NCBI RefSeq assembly: GCF_040712315.1
Contig: NC_134017.1
Span: forward strand, 28,565,273-28,629,272
Direction of reading: 5' to 3'
DNA length: 64,000 bases
Source of the DNA: Castanea sativa
Taxonomy: Eukaryota > Streptophyta > Magnoliopsida > Fagales > Fagaceae
Positions 22,174 through 33,060 of the stretch are shown one piece after another (the stretch's first letter is position 1; every line of letters begins with the position of its first letter). Made by a program: the position numbers and the translations under genes. Below the pieces are notes generated by a model. That model had not been told where the DNA came from. It did no database searches and was given only the letters and a program-made list of their open reading frames with translations.

Positions 22174-23364
22174 GTGTTTGTTAGCACAAATGCCAAATTC
22201 TTGGAAAATGACTATATAAATAATTTTACACCTAGAAGTAGAGTTGTCTTAGTTGAAATGAATGAACCTGTAGCTAAACAACCAATGGATGAAACTAGGG
22301 ATGATGTGGATGTATTGGATACTACTCATGATATGTCTAGTACACAAGTGCCTCGTCGTAATGGGAGAATTGTTCGGCCTCCTATGAGATTTATAGGTTT
22401 GGAAGAAACTTATGAAGCTATCTCAGAAAAGGCTGAATCGGATCCCTACACTTATGATGAAGCAATAAATCATATAGATGCACATCATTGGATCCAAGCT
22501 ATGAAATCTGAATTAGATTCAATGTATTCCAATCAAGTTTGGGATCTTGTAGAGGCGCCTAACGGCATTAAACCTGTTGGTTGCAAATGGGTTTACAAGA
22601 GAAAGAGAAGAATAGATAGAAATGTTGAAACTTTTAAAGCAAGACTAGTGGTGAAAGGGTATACACAAAAAGAAGGCATTAACAATGATGAAACTTTTTC
22701 GCCAGTAGCCATGCTTAAATCTATCAAAATTCTCTTATCCATTGCTGCTCATTATGATTATGAGTTTTGGCATATGGATGTTAAGATTGCATTTCTTAAT
22801 GGCAATCTTGAAGAAGAAATCTACATGTTGCAACCGGAAGGTTTCATAGCAAAGAACCAAGAGCATATGGTATGCAAGTTGAAAAGGTCCATATACGGAC
22901 TTAAGCAAGCATCTAGGTCATCGAATATTAGATTTGATCAAGCAATCAAGTTATTTGGTTTTGAACAAAATCTTGATGAACCATGTGTGTATAAGAGACA
23001 TCAAGACACAGTAGTAATGTTCCTAGTGCTTTATGTTGATGACATTCTACTCATTCGAAATGATGTAGGAGTAATGTCATCGGTTAAAGTTTGGTTGTCA
23101 AGCCAATTTGATATAAAGGACTTGGGCAAAGCTAACTATATTCTAGGGATCAAGCTTTGGCAAGATCGAAAGAATAGGATGTTAGGTTTGTCACAAGCTG
23201 GATATATAGATAAGGTTCTAGAACAGTTTAGCATGCAAAACTCCAAGAAAGGATTACTTCCTTTTAGACATGGAGTTCCTCTGTCTGATGACCAAAGGCC
23301 TAATGAGATAGGTTCCTTATGCTTCTGCGGTAGGAAGTCTCATGTATGCCATGCTTTGTACTAG
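22174..23364 (+). pseudogene. copia-A reverse transcriptase
   Basis: The longest open stretch of the element (396 codons). It holds VGCKWVYKRK, KARLVVKGYTQ, the palm motif HMDVKIAFLNGNLEEEIYM and the catalytic YVDD (23032-23043). It ends early at a stop at 23362, where the frame shifts before the RNase H. RT and RNase H copy the element RNA into DNA in the particle. Confidence 0.92.
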
Positions 23365-23997
23365 GCTGGATATTTGTTATTCAGTTGGCATGGTCAGCCG
23401 ATATCAATCAAATCCAAGACCAAACATTGACAAGCTGTAAAGCATATTCTCAAGTTTCTACAGAGAACGAGAGATTATGTGCTTGTTTACCGTTGTGAGG
23501 ATTTGATTCCCATTGGCTATACAGATTCAGATTTTCAGTCGGATCTAGATTTCAGAAAATCCACGTCAGGATGTGTTTTCACCTTGGGAGGTGGAGCCAT
23601 AAGTTGGAGGAGTGTTAAGCAATCTTGTATTGCGAACTCCACCATGGAAGCCAAATATGTTGCTGCTTGTGAAGTAGCAAAGGAGGCCGTTTGGCTCAAG
23701 AAATTCCTTTCTGATTTTGGTGTTGTGAGAATTGAGTAAGTTCCTATTACATTGTTCTGCGACAATAGTGAAGCAGTTACACGATCCAAAGATCCAAGAA
23801 ATCACAAAAAAGGAAAGCACATTGAGAGAAAGTATCACATCATTCTAGACATTATTGCTCGTGGAGATGTGGTTGTAGCAAAGATTGATGGTGCAAAGAA
23901 TCTAGCGGATCCCTTTACCAAAGCCTTGCCCCAAAGGACTTTCGAGTCACATTTGGAGGAGATGGGAGTTAGATTAGTGCACAATAGTCTTTAGGGC
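23365..23997 (+). pseudogene. copia-A RNase H and pol C-terminus
   Basis: GYTDSDFQSDLDFRKSTSG, ISWRSVKQ and STMEAKYVA are the copia RNase H signatures. A TAA at 23737 separates these from FCDNSEAVTRSKDP and the C-terminal ADPFTKALP, ending at 23994. The polypurine tract (GGGCAAGTGAGAGA, about 23994-24007) directly precedes the 3' LTR. Confidence 0.9.
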
Positions 23998-24008
23998 AAG
24001 TGAGAGAT

Positions 24009-25425
24009 TGTTAGGATGCGTGCCTTTAAATCCTATTGTATGATGCTATGTATGTTATTATGTATGACATTATATATGACTTAATGTTGTGTTTAATAAA
24101 ATTGTTTTATTATTATCTAAAAATAATGGTAACATGAATATTGGAACATTATCATATAGTCCATGAGATGCATAGTATGTGATTTATGTGAAAAGTCATA
24201 GAAAATATAAATCACAAGTTCTTTGTAAATTCAAAATTGTAGTTCGTAGTCGGTGATGAAATTGGGCATTTCATCTGCGAAGACTATAACATATCAACTA
24301 AGATGATTTGTCTTGATCATGGAAATGTAGATTTCTAGTTGATATGTTGATATGTTTTAAGAGTTAAAACATATTGAACTAGACCGGTGTGAGATTTATT
24401 ATTCTCCTAATGATCGTCAAATGAATAATAAACTCATGACTTGTATTTGCATGAACTCTTAATCCTGAGAGAATAATGGACTTGATCATGAGATGTAGAT
24501 TGTTTTGATATATCAGGAGTGAGATCTAGAGTTACAGTCAAAACCTCAGTATGTTGGGCAACCACATTTAATGTTGATGGAACATATTTTCTCAAGATGG
24601 AATTCATAGTCTCTTAACGGAGATATAAAATATTCCCTTGAGATAAGTTTAATGGGTTTGTTATTCAGAATGTTAGGCCTAACTACTTTAGTAAATTGTT
24701 GCTAGAGTATATATTTATGAAATTGAATTTCATAAATATATGATGAATAACTTAAAGGATTAAACTGGGTACTCAAGGATAAGGTATAGTAATTTACAAA
24801 GTGATAGTCTACATTTATGACTTTGTGTTATTATAAATATTTTATGAATGAGTTGCATGTACAATAAAGTCTTGGGATATAATTTGTAAATAAGGCCTAG
24901 AGTGCAACTATATTTATATAGTAGTATTAAATATAATTAATGGTAACTTTGGACTTGTCAAGAGTTGACAGAAAAACTCAAGGCCCATTAGAGCTAGTGT
25001 CTTATTAGTCCCTTTTGGTCTCATTTCAAGCCACACACTTAAGCCCAATTGGAAAGGCCCAAAAGATCAGCCCAATTAGATAATCGATCAGACACAATGG
25101 GAGAAATATGCAGAATTTTCTGTAGCGAATAGTAAGAACACTATTGCAAAGTGGTGTAAGAAGTGTTAGACACTTTGACATTTCTCCCTTTAGAACTGAT
25201 TGAGAGACCACACATCTTGGGCGTTAGTGGAATTGGAGTGATTTTTGAAAGTGTTCCCAAGTGCTTCTGATCTTCGGTTTTGAAATTCACTACTCCAAGG
25301 TACACTTTCTTGTTCTTAAATTTTGAAACTTATATAGTGTATGTTAACATTTATGAATGAAGTAAATCCGTCATTTTTTCATTGCGTATGTTTTGTATAC
25401 GATACAAACTTGCATACTTTCATCA
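24009..25425 (+). repeat. copia-A 3' LTR
   Basis: A 1417-bp LTR matching 17431-18834, bounded by TG and CA and followed by CTTCT, the target duplication. Confidence 0.93.
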
Positions 25426-25430
25426 CTTCT

Positions 25431-25687
25431 TAGGGGAGTGGCGGCTTACTGAGCTGCTACAGAAATTTCTCATCTATTTTTTGCTAATTGTAACATCATT
25501 TTTAGTCAAGCTACTATAAAGGATTGTTTCAATTTAGAGAAGATTCTAGAAACTTATAAGAAAGCATTGGGGGAACAGCTAAATAGAGATAGAAATTCAC
25601 TATTTTTTAGCAGAAATACATCTCCTGATAACCACCATGAAATCAAAACTCATTTTGGCATTGAGGTCATTCAGCAACATGAAAAAT
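25431..25687 (+). pseudogene. LINE reverse transcriptase, piece 2
   Basis: After the copia element the RT continues with RGVAAY, then ISHLFFANCNIIF, at the place where L1-type RTs have their FADD catalytic box (here FANC, so the aspartates are lost). NLEKILETYKKALG and NRDRNSLFFSRNT follow, and the piece stops at the CACTA terminus at 25688. The frame resumes at 39117 (YLGLPSLVG). Confidence 0.85.
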
Positions 25688-25699
25688 CACTACAAAAAA

Positions 25700-26345
25700 A
25701 TGGGCCTATAGCAGCGTTTCCAAGGGCCTATAGTGGCATTTGTCTTGGTCTTACAAATGCTGCTATAGGTCTTTAAAAAAAATTAAACAAAAAAATTAAA
25801 TTAAAAAAGGACCTATATGCACTTTTTTTATTTTTTTTTTCGTTTGGGTTTTTTTTTAGTAAGGGGCAGGGGAGAAAAAAGACCTATAGTGGCGTTTGTC
25901 AAACGCCACTATAGCCCCTTGTAAGAAAAGGACCTATAATAGCATTTGACAACCGCCACTATAGGCACTTTTTATTTCATTTTTTTTTTGTTGGTTTTTT
26001 TTTAGTAAGGGTAAGGAAAAAAAAAAAAAAGAGCTATAGTGGCGTTTGTCAAACGCCACTATACGCACTTTTGTTTTCAATCTTTTTGTTTTTAGTAAGG
26101 GCCAAAGGAAAAAAAGACCTATAGTGGCGTTTGAGAAAGACCACTACAAGCCCACCTATAGTGGCGTTTGTCGAACACCACTATAGGCCCTTGTAAGAGA
26201 AGGACCTATAGCCACTATAGGCACTTTTTTTTCAGTTTTTTTTTTTTTTTTTGGGTTGGGCTTTTTTTAGTAAGGGTCAGAGAAAAAAAAAGACCTATAG
26301 TGGTGTTTGACAAATGCTACTATAGGCCCTCCTATAGTGGCGTTT
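25700..26345. repeat. CACTA-2 subterminal hairpin repeats, left
   Basis: Many units ACCTATAGTGGCGTTTG and its complement AAACGCCACTATAGG occur back to back, several forming perfect short hairpins, separated by T-rich spacers with TTTTAGTAAGGG. They match 38765-39116. Confidence 0.92.
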
Positions 26346-26473
26346 GATATATATATACCCAATCCGTAAAACAAAACTATGGCATATTCCAAAGTATTCC
26401 TAAAAAAAAAATACCAAATCCAAACTGATTTAGCGGTTCAGCAAAGAATGGCATATTTTAGGAATATGCCTAG

Positions 26474-27655
26474 TGATAGTGCAAGGAAAAATCAGTAAGC
26501 TGGATGCTCCGAATTTGAAAGGACCACTCGCTCTCTAATGGCCTGAAAAACAAAGGAAAACGATCAAAGGTGACCGGATCGCCGGCCAAGAACCCTCCAA
26601 TGGTAAAGTCAGTTTTCCCCCTATATTTTTGGAATTCCAATTTCTTGGGAAAAATGTTCAACGTACCTTTCATTGGTCTGAACATGTGCTTATATAGTGC
26701 CTTAGGAGCAGTTATTGGGATTATAACTGATAGTGCAAGGAAAAATCAGTAGGCTGGATGCTCCAAATTTGAAAGGACCACTCGCTCTTTAATGGCCTGA
26801 AAAACAAAGGAAAACGATCAAAGGTGACCGGGATCGCCGGCCAAGAACCCTCCAATGGTAAAGTCAGTTTTCCCTCTATATCTTTGGAATTCCAATTTCT
26901 TGGGAAAAATGTTCAACATACCTTTCATTTTTCTGAACAGGTGCTTATATAGTGCCTTAGGAGGAGTTATTGGGATTATAACCTCTCCTAGATTTGAGGA
27001 ACCCGGGGGTTCGTGGATAACTCCTACAACCGTTTAGGAGTTATATTCTCTCATATAACGGTCGCCTGAAGTTAGGCGTGAATTACGGAGTGGTAAAATG
27101 TACTTAATAATTCTGAAGTGTAAACGCCTCGTCCATGAGTCTTTACGTGGACGAGTCCTCTCAGGACAGGTTGTGCTCATCCTTTGGACGAGGGATGTAG
27201 CTTCGCTATCACCCAAGGACGGCCTTGTGCGTTATCCTCGTCTTGATGATAACTCCTGGACGGCTGCCGAGGTGATGACCGTCCAGGGACGGTTTGAATG
27301 TCTTCATCCCTCATCAATAACCTCTCCTGGATTTGAGGAAGCCGGGGGTTCGTGAATAACTCCTACAACCATTTAGGAGTTATATTCTCTCACATAACGG
27401 TCGCCTAAAGTTAGGCATGAATTACGGAGTGGTAAAATGTGCTTAATAATTCTGAAGTGTAAAAGCCTCGTCCATGAGTCTTTACATGGACGAGTCCACT
27501 CGGGACGGGTTGTGCGCATCCTTTGGACGAGGGATGTAGCTTCGCTATCACCCAAGGACAGCCTTGTGCGTTATCCTTGTCTTGATGATAACTCCTGGAC
27601 GGCTGCTGAGGTGATGACCGTCCAGGGACGGTCTGAGTGTCTTCATCCCTCATCA
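26474..27655 (-). repeat. gypsy-A 3' LTR, interrupted
   Basis: The first 254 bp (26474-26727) and last 339 bp (27317-27655) match the opposite LTR end to end. Between them lies a complete extra LTR. The polypurine tract GGACGAGGGGGCAAG (minus strand, 27656-27670) abuts it. Confidence 0.93.
26728..27316 (-). mobile_element. Solo LTR nested inside the gypsy-A LTR
   Basis: A full 589-bp LTR of the same family (TGATAGTGCAAGG to CATCCCTCATCA on plus) lies inside the 3' LTR, flanked by ATAAC on both sides (26723-26727 and 27317-27321). That is a perfect 5-bp target duplication, so a second copy of this family inserted here and later recombined between its own LTRs. Same orientation as its host LTR. 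Confidence 0.92.
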
Positions 27656-27670
27656 CTTGCCCCCTCGTCC

Positions 27671-28037
27671 AAGGGTTATGCAGCGTATCGTCAGACTTTA
27701 GGACGAGTCTCTTCTTTTCTCTTTTTTTTTTTTTTTTAGAAACGTTACACATGTCACACATCCATAGGGGGTTGGTCATGTAGGTTTACTTCTTCGAGGC
27801 ATATGCCACATGTCGCCTTCTCATCGGTTCCGTCATTGCGATTACCGAGACTTTTCTACCTATAAATAGTGGTTTCCCTCTTATGCCCCTTTCACTTTTT
27901 CAAATTTTTTTCTTTGACACTCTCGTCCGTCGCTTTGTCTAAGAGTATCCTCAGCGTCCTTAGTGTCCCTCATCTAGAGCCAGGTAATCTCTCTACTCTA
28001 ACTCAAGCTTTCCTTTTTAAGTGTTAGGACATTCTCA
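27671..28037 (+). promoter_or_regulatory. Promoter and leader of the gypsy-A antisense gene
   Basis: TATAAATA at 27861-27868 lies about 175 bp before the antisense ATG, with CT-rich sequence between. CAGGTAATC (about 27980) and GTGTTAGGAC (about 28022) could bound a very short leader intron, but that is speculative. The stretch also contains a T17 run near 27722 and the CTCGTCC motif common in this element. Confidence 0.5.
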
Positions 28038-30227
28038 ATGGCCTCCTATTTGTCTAGCGACAGTGTGGTCAAGGCCATAGACGAGTATCATGACTCCTCT
28101 AGTTATAGTACCTCTAGTGATGACAATAGTAGTAGTGGTCATACAACTGAGGAATACACATCTAGTGTTCCTGGAGTTCCTGTAGAAACCTTTCAAGAGA
28201 GTATTAGGATGAGGACAGCCTCGAGGGCTGATACCTCGACAAGCGTCCCATCGTCCTCTCCTTTAGACGAAGAAGAAACAGTAAATAGTTTTGCCATAGA
28301 AATTCCTTCAAAGACGGATGAGAAGAGGTTAGGCGCTCTTAGGAGTTGGTTCCAGATTCCAGATGATCTGAACCCTAGGTTAGCCGTCCGAGGGGAATGG
28401 TGTTGTCAACCCCATTTTGGGATAGGTGTGTACAAAGCCTACCTGTTAGGGGGGCTTAGATTTCCTTTAAATGTCTTTACGAGGGAGTTGCTTACCAGAC
28501 TGGGCTTGGGGGTTTGTCAGTTTAACCCCAATGCGTGAAGACTTATTGTCTCTATGGAAGTCTTGTGGAGGGAGGTGTTTGATGGGAACCATCCTATCAT
28601 CGTGGAGGAGTTCTTGTATTGTTATAAACCCTCTGAGATAAGTCAATCTGAAGGCTTTTATCAGTTTACAGCCAGGGGCAATGACTGTAGGCTGATTAAG
28701 TCCTTACCCTCGTTTGACAGAAGCTGGAAGACAGAATTTTTCTTTGTCTCTGGTTTTTGGGCTGGGCATCCTATCGAGGTTGGTAAAGATACATTCCCTC
28801 CTTATACCGGAGAGTTAGGGAACCTTCATCAAGAAGGTATGTCCTGTTTTTCCTTCACTCTTTTTTTTATTGATTTTGTTGTGTTTTATTTTTAAATAGT
28901 GGTCTAACCTTAATTTTCCTCTTCTTTTTGCAGCTGTTAGGCATCCTTCTTTGAGTAAGTTCCACCGTGATCGCGTCCACAGGGCTCGTCTACACCCCGA
29001 GAGAGATTTTCACTCATTGGTGACCCTTCAACGTCTACATAGGTAGGGACTTGGTCCTGACCCGTCCTTCAAAGCCCTCACGCACGAACTAACTGTCTGT
29101 AGACGTGAATGTTTTTATTCTTTAAGACGTGTGTATTTTTTTATTTATTTTGTTACTATAATTATTTATTTGTTTTTATTTTTAGGAATGGCGACCATGA
29201 AGGAAAATAAGGGGAAAGAGGTGGTCAAGGAAGTGGCCAGACCTGAAGCTCATCCTGCTGCTGGAGACAAGAGAAAGAGCTTGTCCAAAAATTTGGATTT
29301 GGGAAGCTTGCCCAGCCGTCGGGGGAAGAAGGCCAAGCATGGGTCGTCCAAGCCTAAGACGACCAGGTCTGAACCTCCCTCTTCCCTGCGGTCCATTACA
29401 ATCGTCGACGTAGACTTGTCTACACCTGTTGCTGTTGCCCTGTCCAAGTCCTACACTCCTGCTTCATCCCAACCTTATCAAAGGGTTTCTACAAATTTAT
29501 TGGAGACTGAGGATCTAGCTTGGGAGCGATTTCAATAGGCTGTGACAGGCAAGGACGTGGCTGCGTGCTACGACATGTCTTTGAAGGAGTTTGAGCATTC
29601 CGATGTTCACGACCTTTTTAAGGTGAGTGCCTTTGGTTCGTCCTCTTTAGCTATGTTATTTGATGTCATTTCTCTTAAACTTTCTCGTCTTCTATGTAGG
29701 CAATGTCGAAGTTCATAGCTGCGTCCAGGCAGGCCACAGAGATGGATAAGATGAGGATTCTTCTGGAAAAGAGGATAGAAGAGATCAAGAACGATTGTAG
29801 GACTTGGGCTGAGGTGGCAAACAAGGCCAAGGACGAGGCTAAAAGGTTGAGCGTTTTGGTGGACGAGCTGAAATCTGATGCTGCTAGGAAGGACGACCGT
29901 CTTGAATTTCTTCAAAAGAAGAATGATGAGCTAAGTCTCCTTCTCAAGAAAGCTAAGGATGAGGCAGTGGAGGAGTTCAAGGCGTCGAAAGAGTTTACTG
30001 ACCTGCTGGACACTAACTATGCAGCAGGATTCGAGGGTTTTAGGATGGACGCTATAGACAACTTTCCTGGAGCTGACTTTAGCTCCATTAAACTTAATCT
30101 TGGTGCTACTACAAGTTCCCTTCTCCAAACAGGTTCAAACGACGTTAATATTGAGGATGACGCCTCTACCAAACCAGCTCAGGACGACCCCAACATCGAT
30201 GCCCCCCCTCTTGAATTTTTTTTTTAA
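28038..30227 (+). pseudogene. Antisense gene (aORF) of gypsy-A, four exons
   Basis: Runs opposite to gag-pol, between integrase and the 3' LTR. Exons 28038-28836, 28934-29104, 29186-29622 and 29700-30227 are joined by GT-AG introns, and phases match at all three joins (1, 1, 0), giving 644 codons before the final stop. Exon 1 encodes a Ser-rich N-terminus and then a domain (LRSWFQIPDDLNPR, CQPHFGIGVYKAYLLGGLRF, HPIIVEEFLYCYKPSEISQS) like the putative gypsy-type transposon family (PF04195). Exon 3 is basic (RRGKKAKHG) and may hold a nuclear signal. Exon 4 encodes a long coiled coil. In-frame stops at 28536, 29044 and 29536 mean this copy is dead. Function in the family is unknown to me. Confidence 0.8.
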
Positions 30228-31320
30228 CTAGTGTTATTGTTGTTTGGCTTTCTTTCTTTTTATTTAAAATGTATTCAAGTACAATTACCTCGTCCAGAGT
30301 GTTCTGGACGAGTTTATTAACAATTGCCTTTTAATGCTTATTTTATAAGGGTTTTTGGATGGTGGTCGTCTACCCTCTTTAGACTAAAGAATATCTTCTT
30401 TATCTGTTACCTATTGTATGGACGAATTTATACATTGTTATCATTTATGCAATTGTCTTTTAAACAATGTTCTAAGTGTTGAATGATCGTCTACACGATT
30501 TCTTTATGGACGACCCACTTAGGATGATAATGATGACTGCATTACTTTTGCTTGTCCTTTAGGCAATTATTACTCGTCTTCTCGCAAGGAGTCCATAACG
30601 TTTATGTTTTACTCGTCTTGACTAGCTGCTCGTCTTTGGAATGCTACACCTTAATGCCTACTTTCTTTCTTAAACGAGTGGGCCTTGGCCTTTTCTTTTT
30701 GCTTTATACTCATTTAAAGGAAATCTTGGACGAGCATGCCTTAGCTTTTTTCTCTGCTTTATCCTTATTTAAAGGAAATCTTGGACGAGCATGCCTTAGC
30801 TTTTTTCTCTACTTTATCCTTATTTAAAGGAAAGCCTTGGACGAGTATGCCTTAGCTTATTTCTCTTTGCTTTATCCTTATTTAAAGTATTTAAAGGAAA
30901 GCCTTGGACGAGTATGCCTTAGCTTATTTCTCTTTGCTTTGTCCTTATTTAAAGGAAAGCCTTGGACGAGTGTTTCTGCGTCCGAAGATTTCTATTCGTC
31001 TTAGGCTTTTGCCCCTTCTGTGGGTATTAATATGGAAACTAAATCTATGCATCAAATACATAAGAGATTCAAACTATATTATTACATGAACATTGTTCTC
31101 AAACGTGGCACATGTTCATAAGCTAGTGCCTTATTAAAATACTTAAGAAAAATACATAACCTCATCTTTTATAAGTTGGTCTGTAAGCGGTGCAAAAGTT
31201 TAAGAACTAGTTCACTTTTTATTCATAACACACCATAATAGTAGTAAGAACACAACAGTAAATATGAGCGAACACGCAAATCATAGCTGTAACTTTGCCA
31301 CTGACTTCCCTCGTCCCTGC
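30228..31320. other. gypsy-A spacer between antisense gene and integrase
   Basis: T-rich and without conserved coding sequence. It should carry the 3' ends of both convergent transcripts. It contains the minisatellite at 30717-30970 and many CGTC/GACG motifs. Confidence 0.6.
30717..30970 (+). repeat. ~56-bp minisatellite
   Basis: TTGGACGAG occurs at 30726, 30781, 30837, 30904 and 30962, each within a unit ATTTAAAGGAAA(G/T)CTTGGA...TTATCCTT. Periods are 55, 56, 67 and 58; the long one contains an extra AGTATTTAA. Confidence 0.9.
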
Positions 31321-32598
31321 TTATCACTGATAGTACCTCCTCAGATGTTCCATGTTCCAGGGATGCTCTAACTTCCGCCCGTCCAAAGCTTCTAGGTAGT
31401 AAGACCCCTGCCTCTTACAGTTGATTACCCTATAGGGTCCTTTCCAATTGGGTCCCAATTTTCCATGAGCTGGGTTCCTGGTCGCCAAGGAGACTCTTTT
31501 GAGGACAAGGTCCCCCACACCGAACCGTCTGGGTTTCACCATGGCATCATGCTGTCTGGCCATAAGGTTTTTGTACCTTGCTGTCCTTTGCTCCACATCC
31601 ATTCTTACGTCGTCAATAAAATCGAGGTCAAGACGAAGTTGTTTCCCATTCTCTTTCTCCTAGTACTCCATCACTCGGTGACTTGCCATATGAACTTTCG
31701 CTGGTATGATAGCTTCACTTCCATAGGCTAGTTTAAAAGAGGTCTCTCCTGTCGGAGTTCGTACAGTCGTCCTATAGGCCCAAAGAACACCTGGTAGCTC
31801 GTCTGGCCATACCCTTTTTACCCCTTCGAGCCGAGTCTTGATGATTTTTAGCAGGGATCGGTTTGCTACTTCTGCTTGTCCATTTGCCTGTGGATGGGAG
31901 GGTGAGGAATAGTGATTCTTGATCCCAAAATGATTGCAAAAGTCCCTAAAGGGTGCGTTGTCGAATTGACGTCCATTGTCCGATACTAATACCCTAGGTA
32001 CCCCGAACCTACATAGAATATTCTTCCATACAAAATTTTTCACGTTTTGCAGAGTGATTGCTGCAAGAGGCTCGGCTTCTACCCACTTCGTAAAGTAATC
32101 GATTCCTACGACCAAAAACCTCATTTGCCGGGTTCCTATGGGAAAGGCCCTAGGATATCCAGTCCCCACTATGCAAAGGGCCATGGGGCCATCATTGGGG
32201 TCTGGTACTTTAACGGCTATCTAGGTACATTGCTATAGCACTGGCACTGGTCACATACCTTGACATAGGTTTTAGCATCTGCTTGCATTGTAGGCCAGTA
32301 GTAGCCGGCACGGACGATCTTATGGACTAGCGACCTTACTCCTGAATGATTTCCACATGCTCCTTCATGAACTTCCCTTAGAACATAGTTTGACTCGTCA
32401 AGAGCCAAGCACCTTAAGTAAGGTTGGGAAAAACCTCGCTTGTACAACACTTCATTTATGAGGACGTACTTGGTTGCCCTGACCCTTAACTTCCTTGCTT
32501 CGTCCTTGTCTTCTGGAAGCCTTCCATCTTTGAGATAAATCATTATTGGACTCATCCAATTTTCTCCTCCTCCTATCTGCTGTATGTCAAGGATGTCT
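31321..32598 (-). pseudogene. gypsy-A integrase
   Basis: The zinc-binding HHCC region is HEGACGNHSG...VCDQCQ (about 32370-32235). The core has D in VGIDYFTKW (32098-32100), D in LVSDNGRQFD and E in GQAEVANRS, with 35 residues between the last two, the correct D35E spacing. The C-terminal GPYRV-type region (LGPNWKGPYRVINCKRQGSY) ends at HLRRYYQ before a stop at about 31324. Stops near 32217 and 31660 split it. Integrase would join element DNA to the genome in the nucleus. Confidence 0.92.
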
Positions 32599-33060
32599 AT
32601 GCTCGGCATATATTGGATGTTTTCGCACTCGTCTGTAACCCCTGCTGAAGCTGCTTTTGCCAAGGCGTTTGTTTCCGTATTTTCCTCCCTAGGTAGTTGA
32701 ACAAAACTTACAGCTGAAAATTTTCGTGCAAGTCGTTTCACTTTGTTGAGGTATTTCTTCATTCGATCTTCCTTAGTATCACATATTCCATTTACTTGGT
32801 TAATGACCAGCTGAGAATCTCCTCTGATTGTTACCAACTCCGCCCCTAAGGACTTAGCTAATTTCAATCCCTTGAGTAGAGCCCCGTACTCGGCCTCGTT
32901 GTTGGTAGTTTGATACTACAGACGGGCTGCATACTCCAGCCTGTCACCCTCAGGGGACTTCAGTATAACTCCAATCCCTCCTGCATACAGTGAGGACGAT
33001 CCGTCTACATTAATTACCCACCTTTCAATTCCTTCATCCTTGTCCAGGTCGTCCTGGCTG
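32599..33060 (-). pseudogene. gypsy-A second (acquired-type) RNase H
   Basis: A separate RNase HI-like domain after the retroviral-type one: NVDGSSSLYAGGIGVIL, NNEAEYGALLKGL, IRGDSQLVINQVNG. Acidic residues at the first three catalytic positions are present. The last, in ETNALAKAAS, is Asn where Asp is usual. A stop lies near 32916. This additional RNase H is a known trait of the Tat lineage. Confidence 0.85.

Larger units (their letters stand above)
17431..25425 (+). mobile_element. Ty1/copia LTR retrotransposon (copia-A)
   Basis: Two direct LTRs (17431-18834 and 24009-25425), each starting TGTTAGGATG and ending CATCA, enclose gag, protease, integrase, RT and RNase H in that order, the defining order of copia. 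Flanks are TTTCT on the left and CTTCT on the right, a 5-bp target duplication with one change. The LTRs differ by many substitutions and small indels by eye, and the coding region has several stops, so this is an old, dead insertion. It lies inside the LINE RT. A third, truncated LTR of the family occurs at 61383. Confidence 0.95.

Noticed and set aside
27034..27779. Paired sense and antisense frames in the gypsy-A LTR (repeated at 36970-37279)
   Set aside because: The same frames appear in each LTR copy and are non-coding LTR sequence; no protein similarity is seen.
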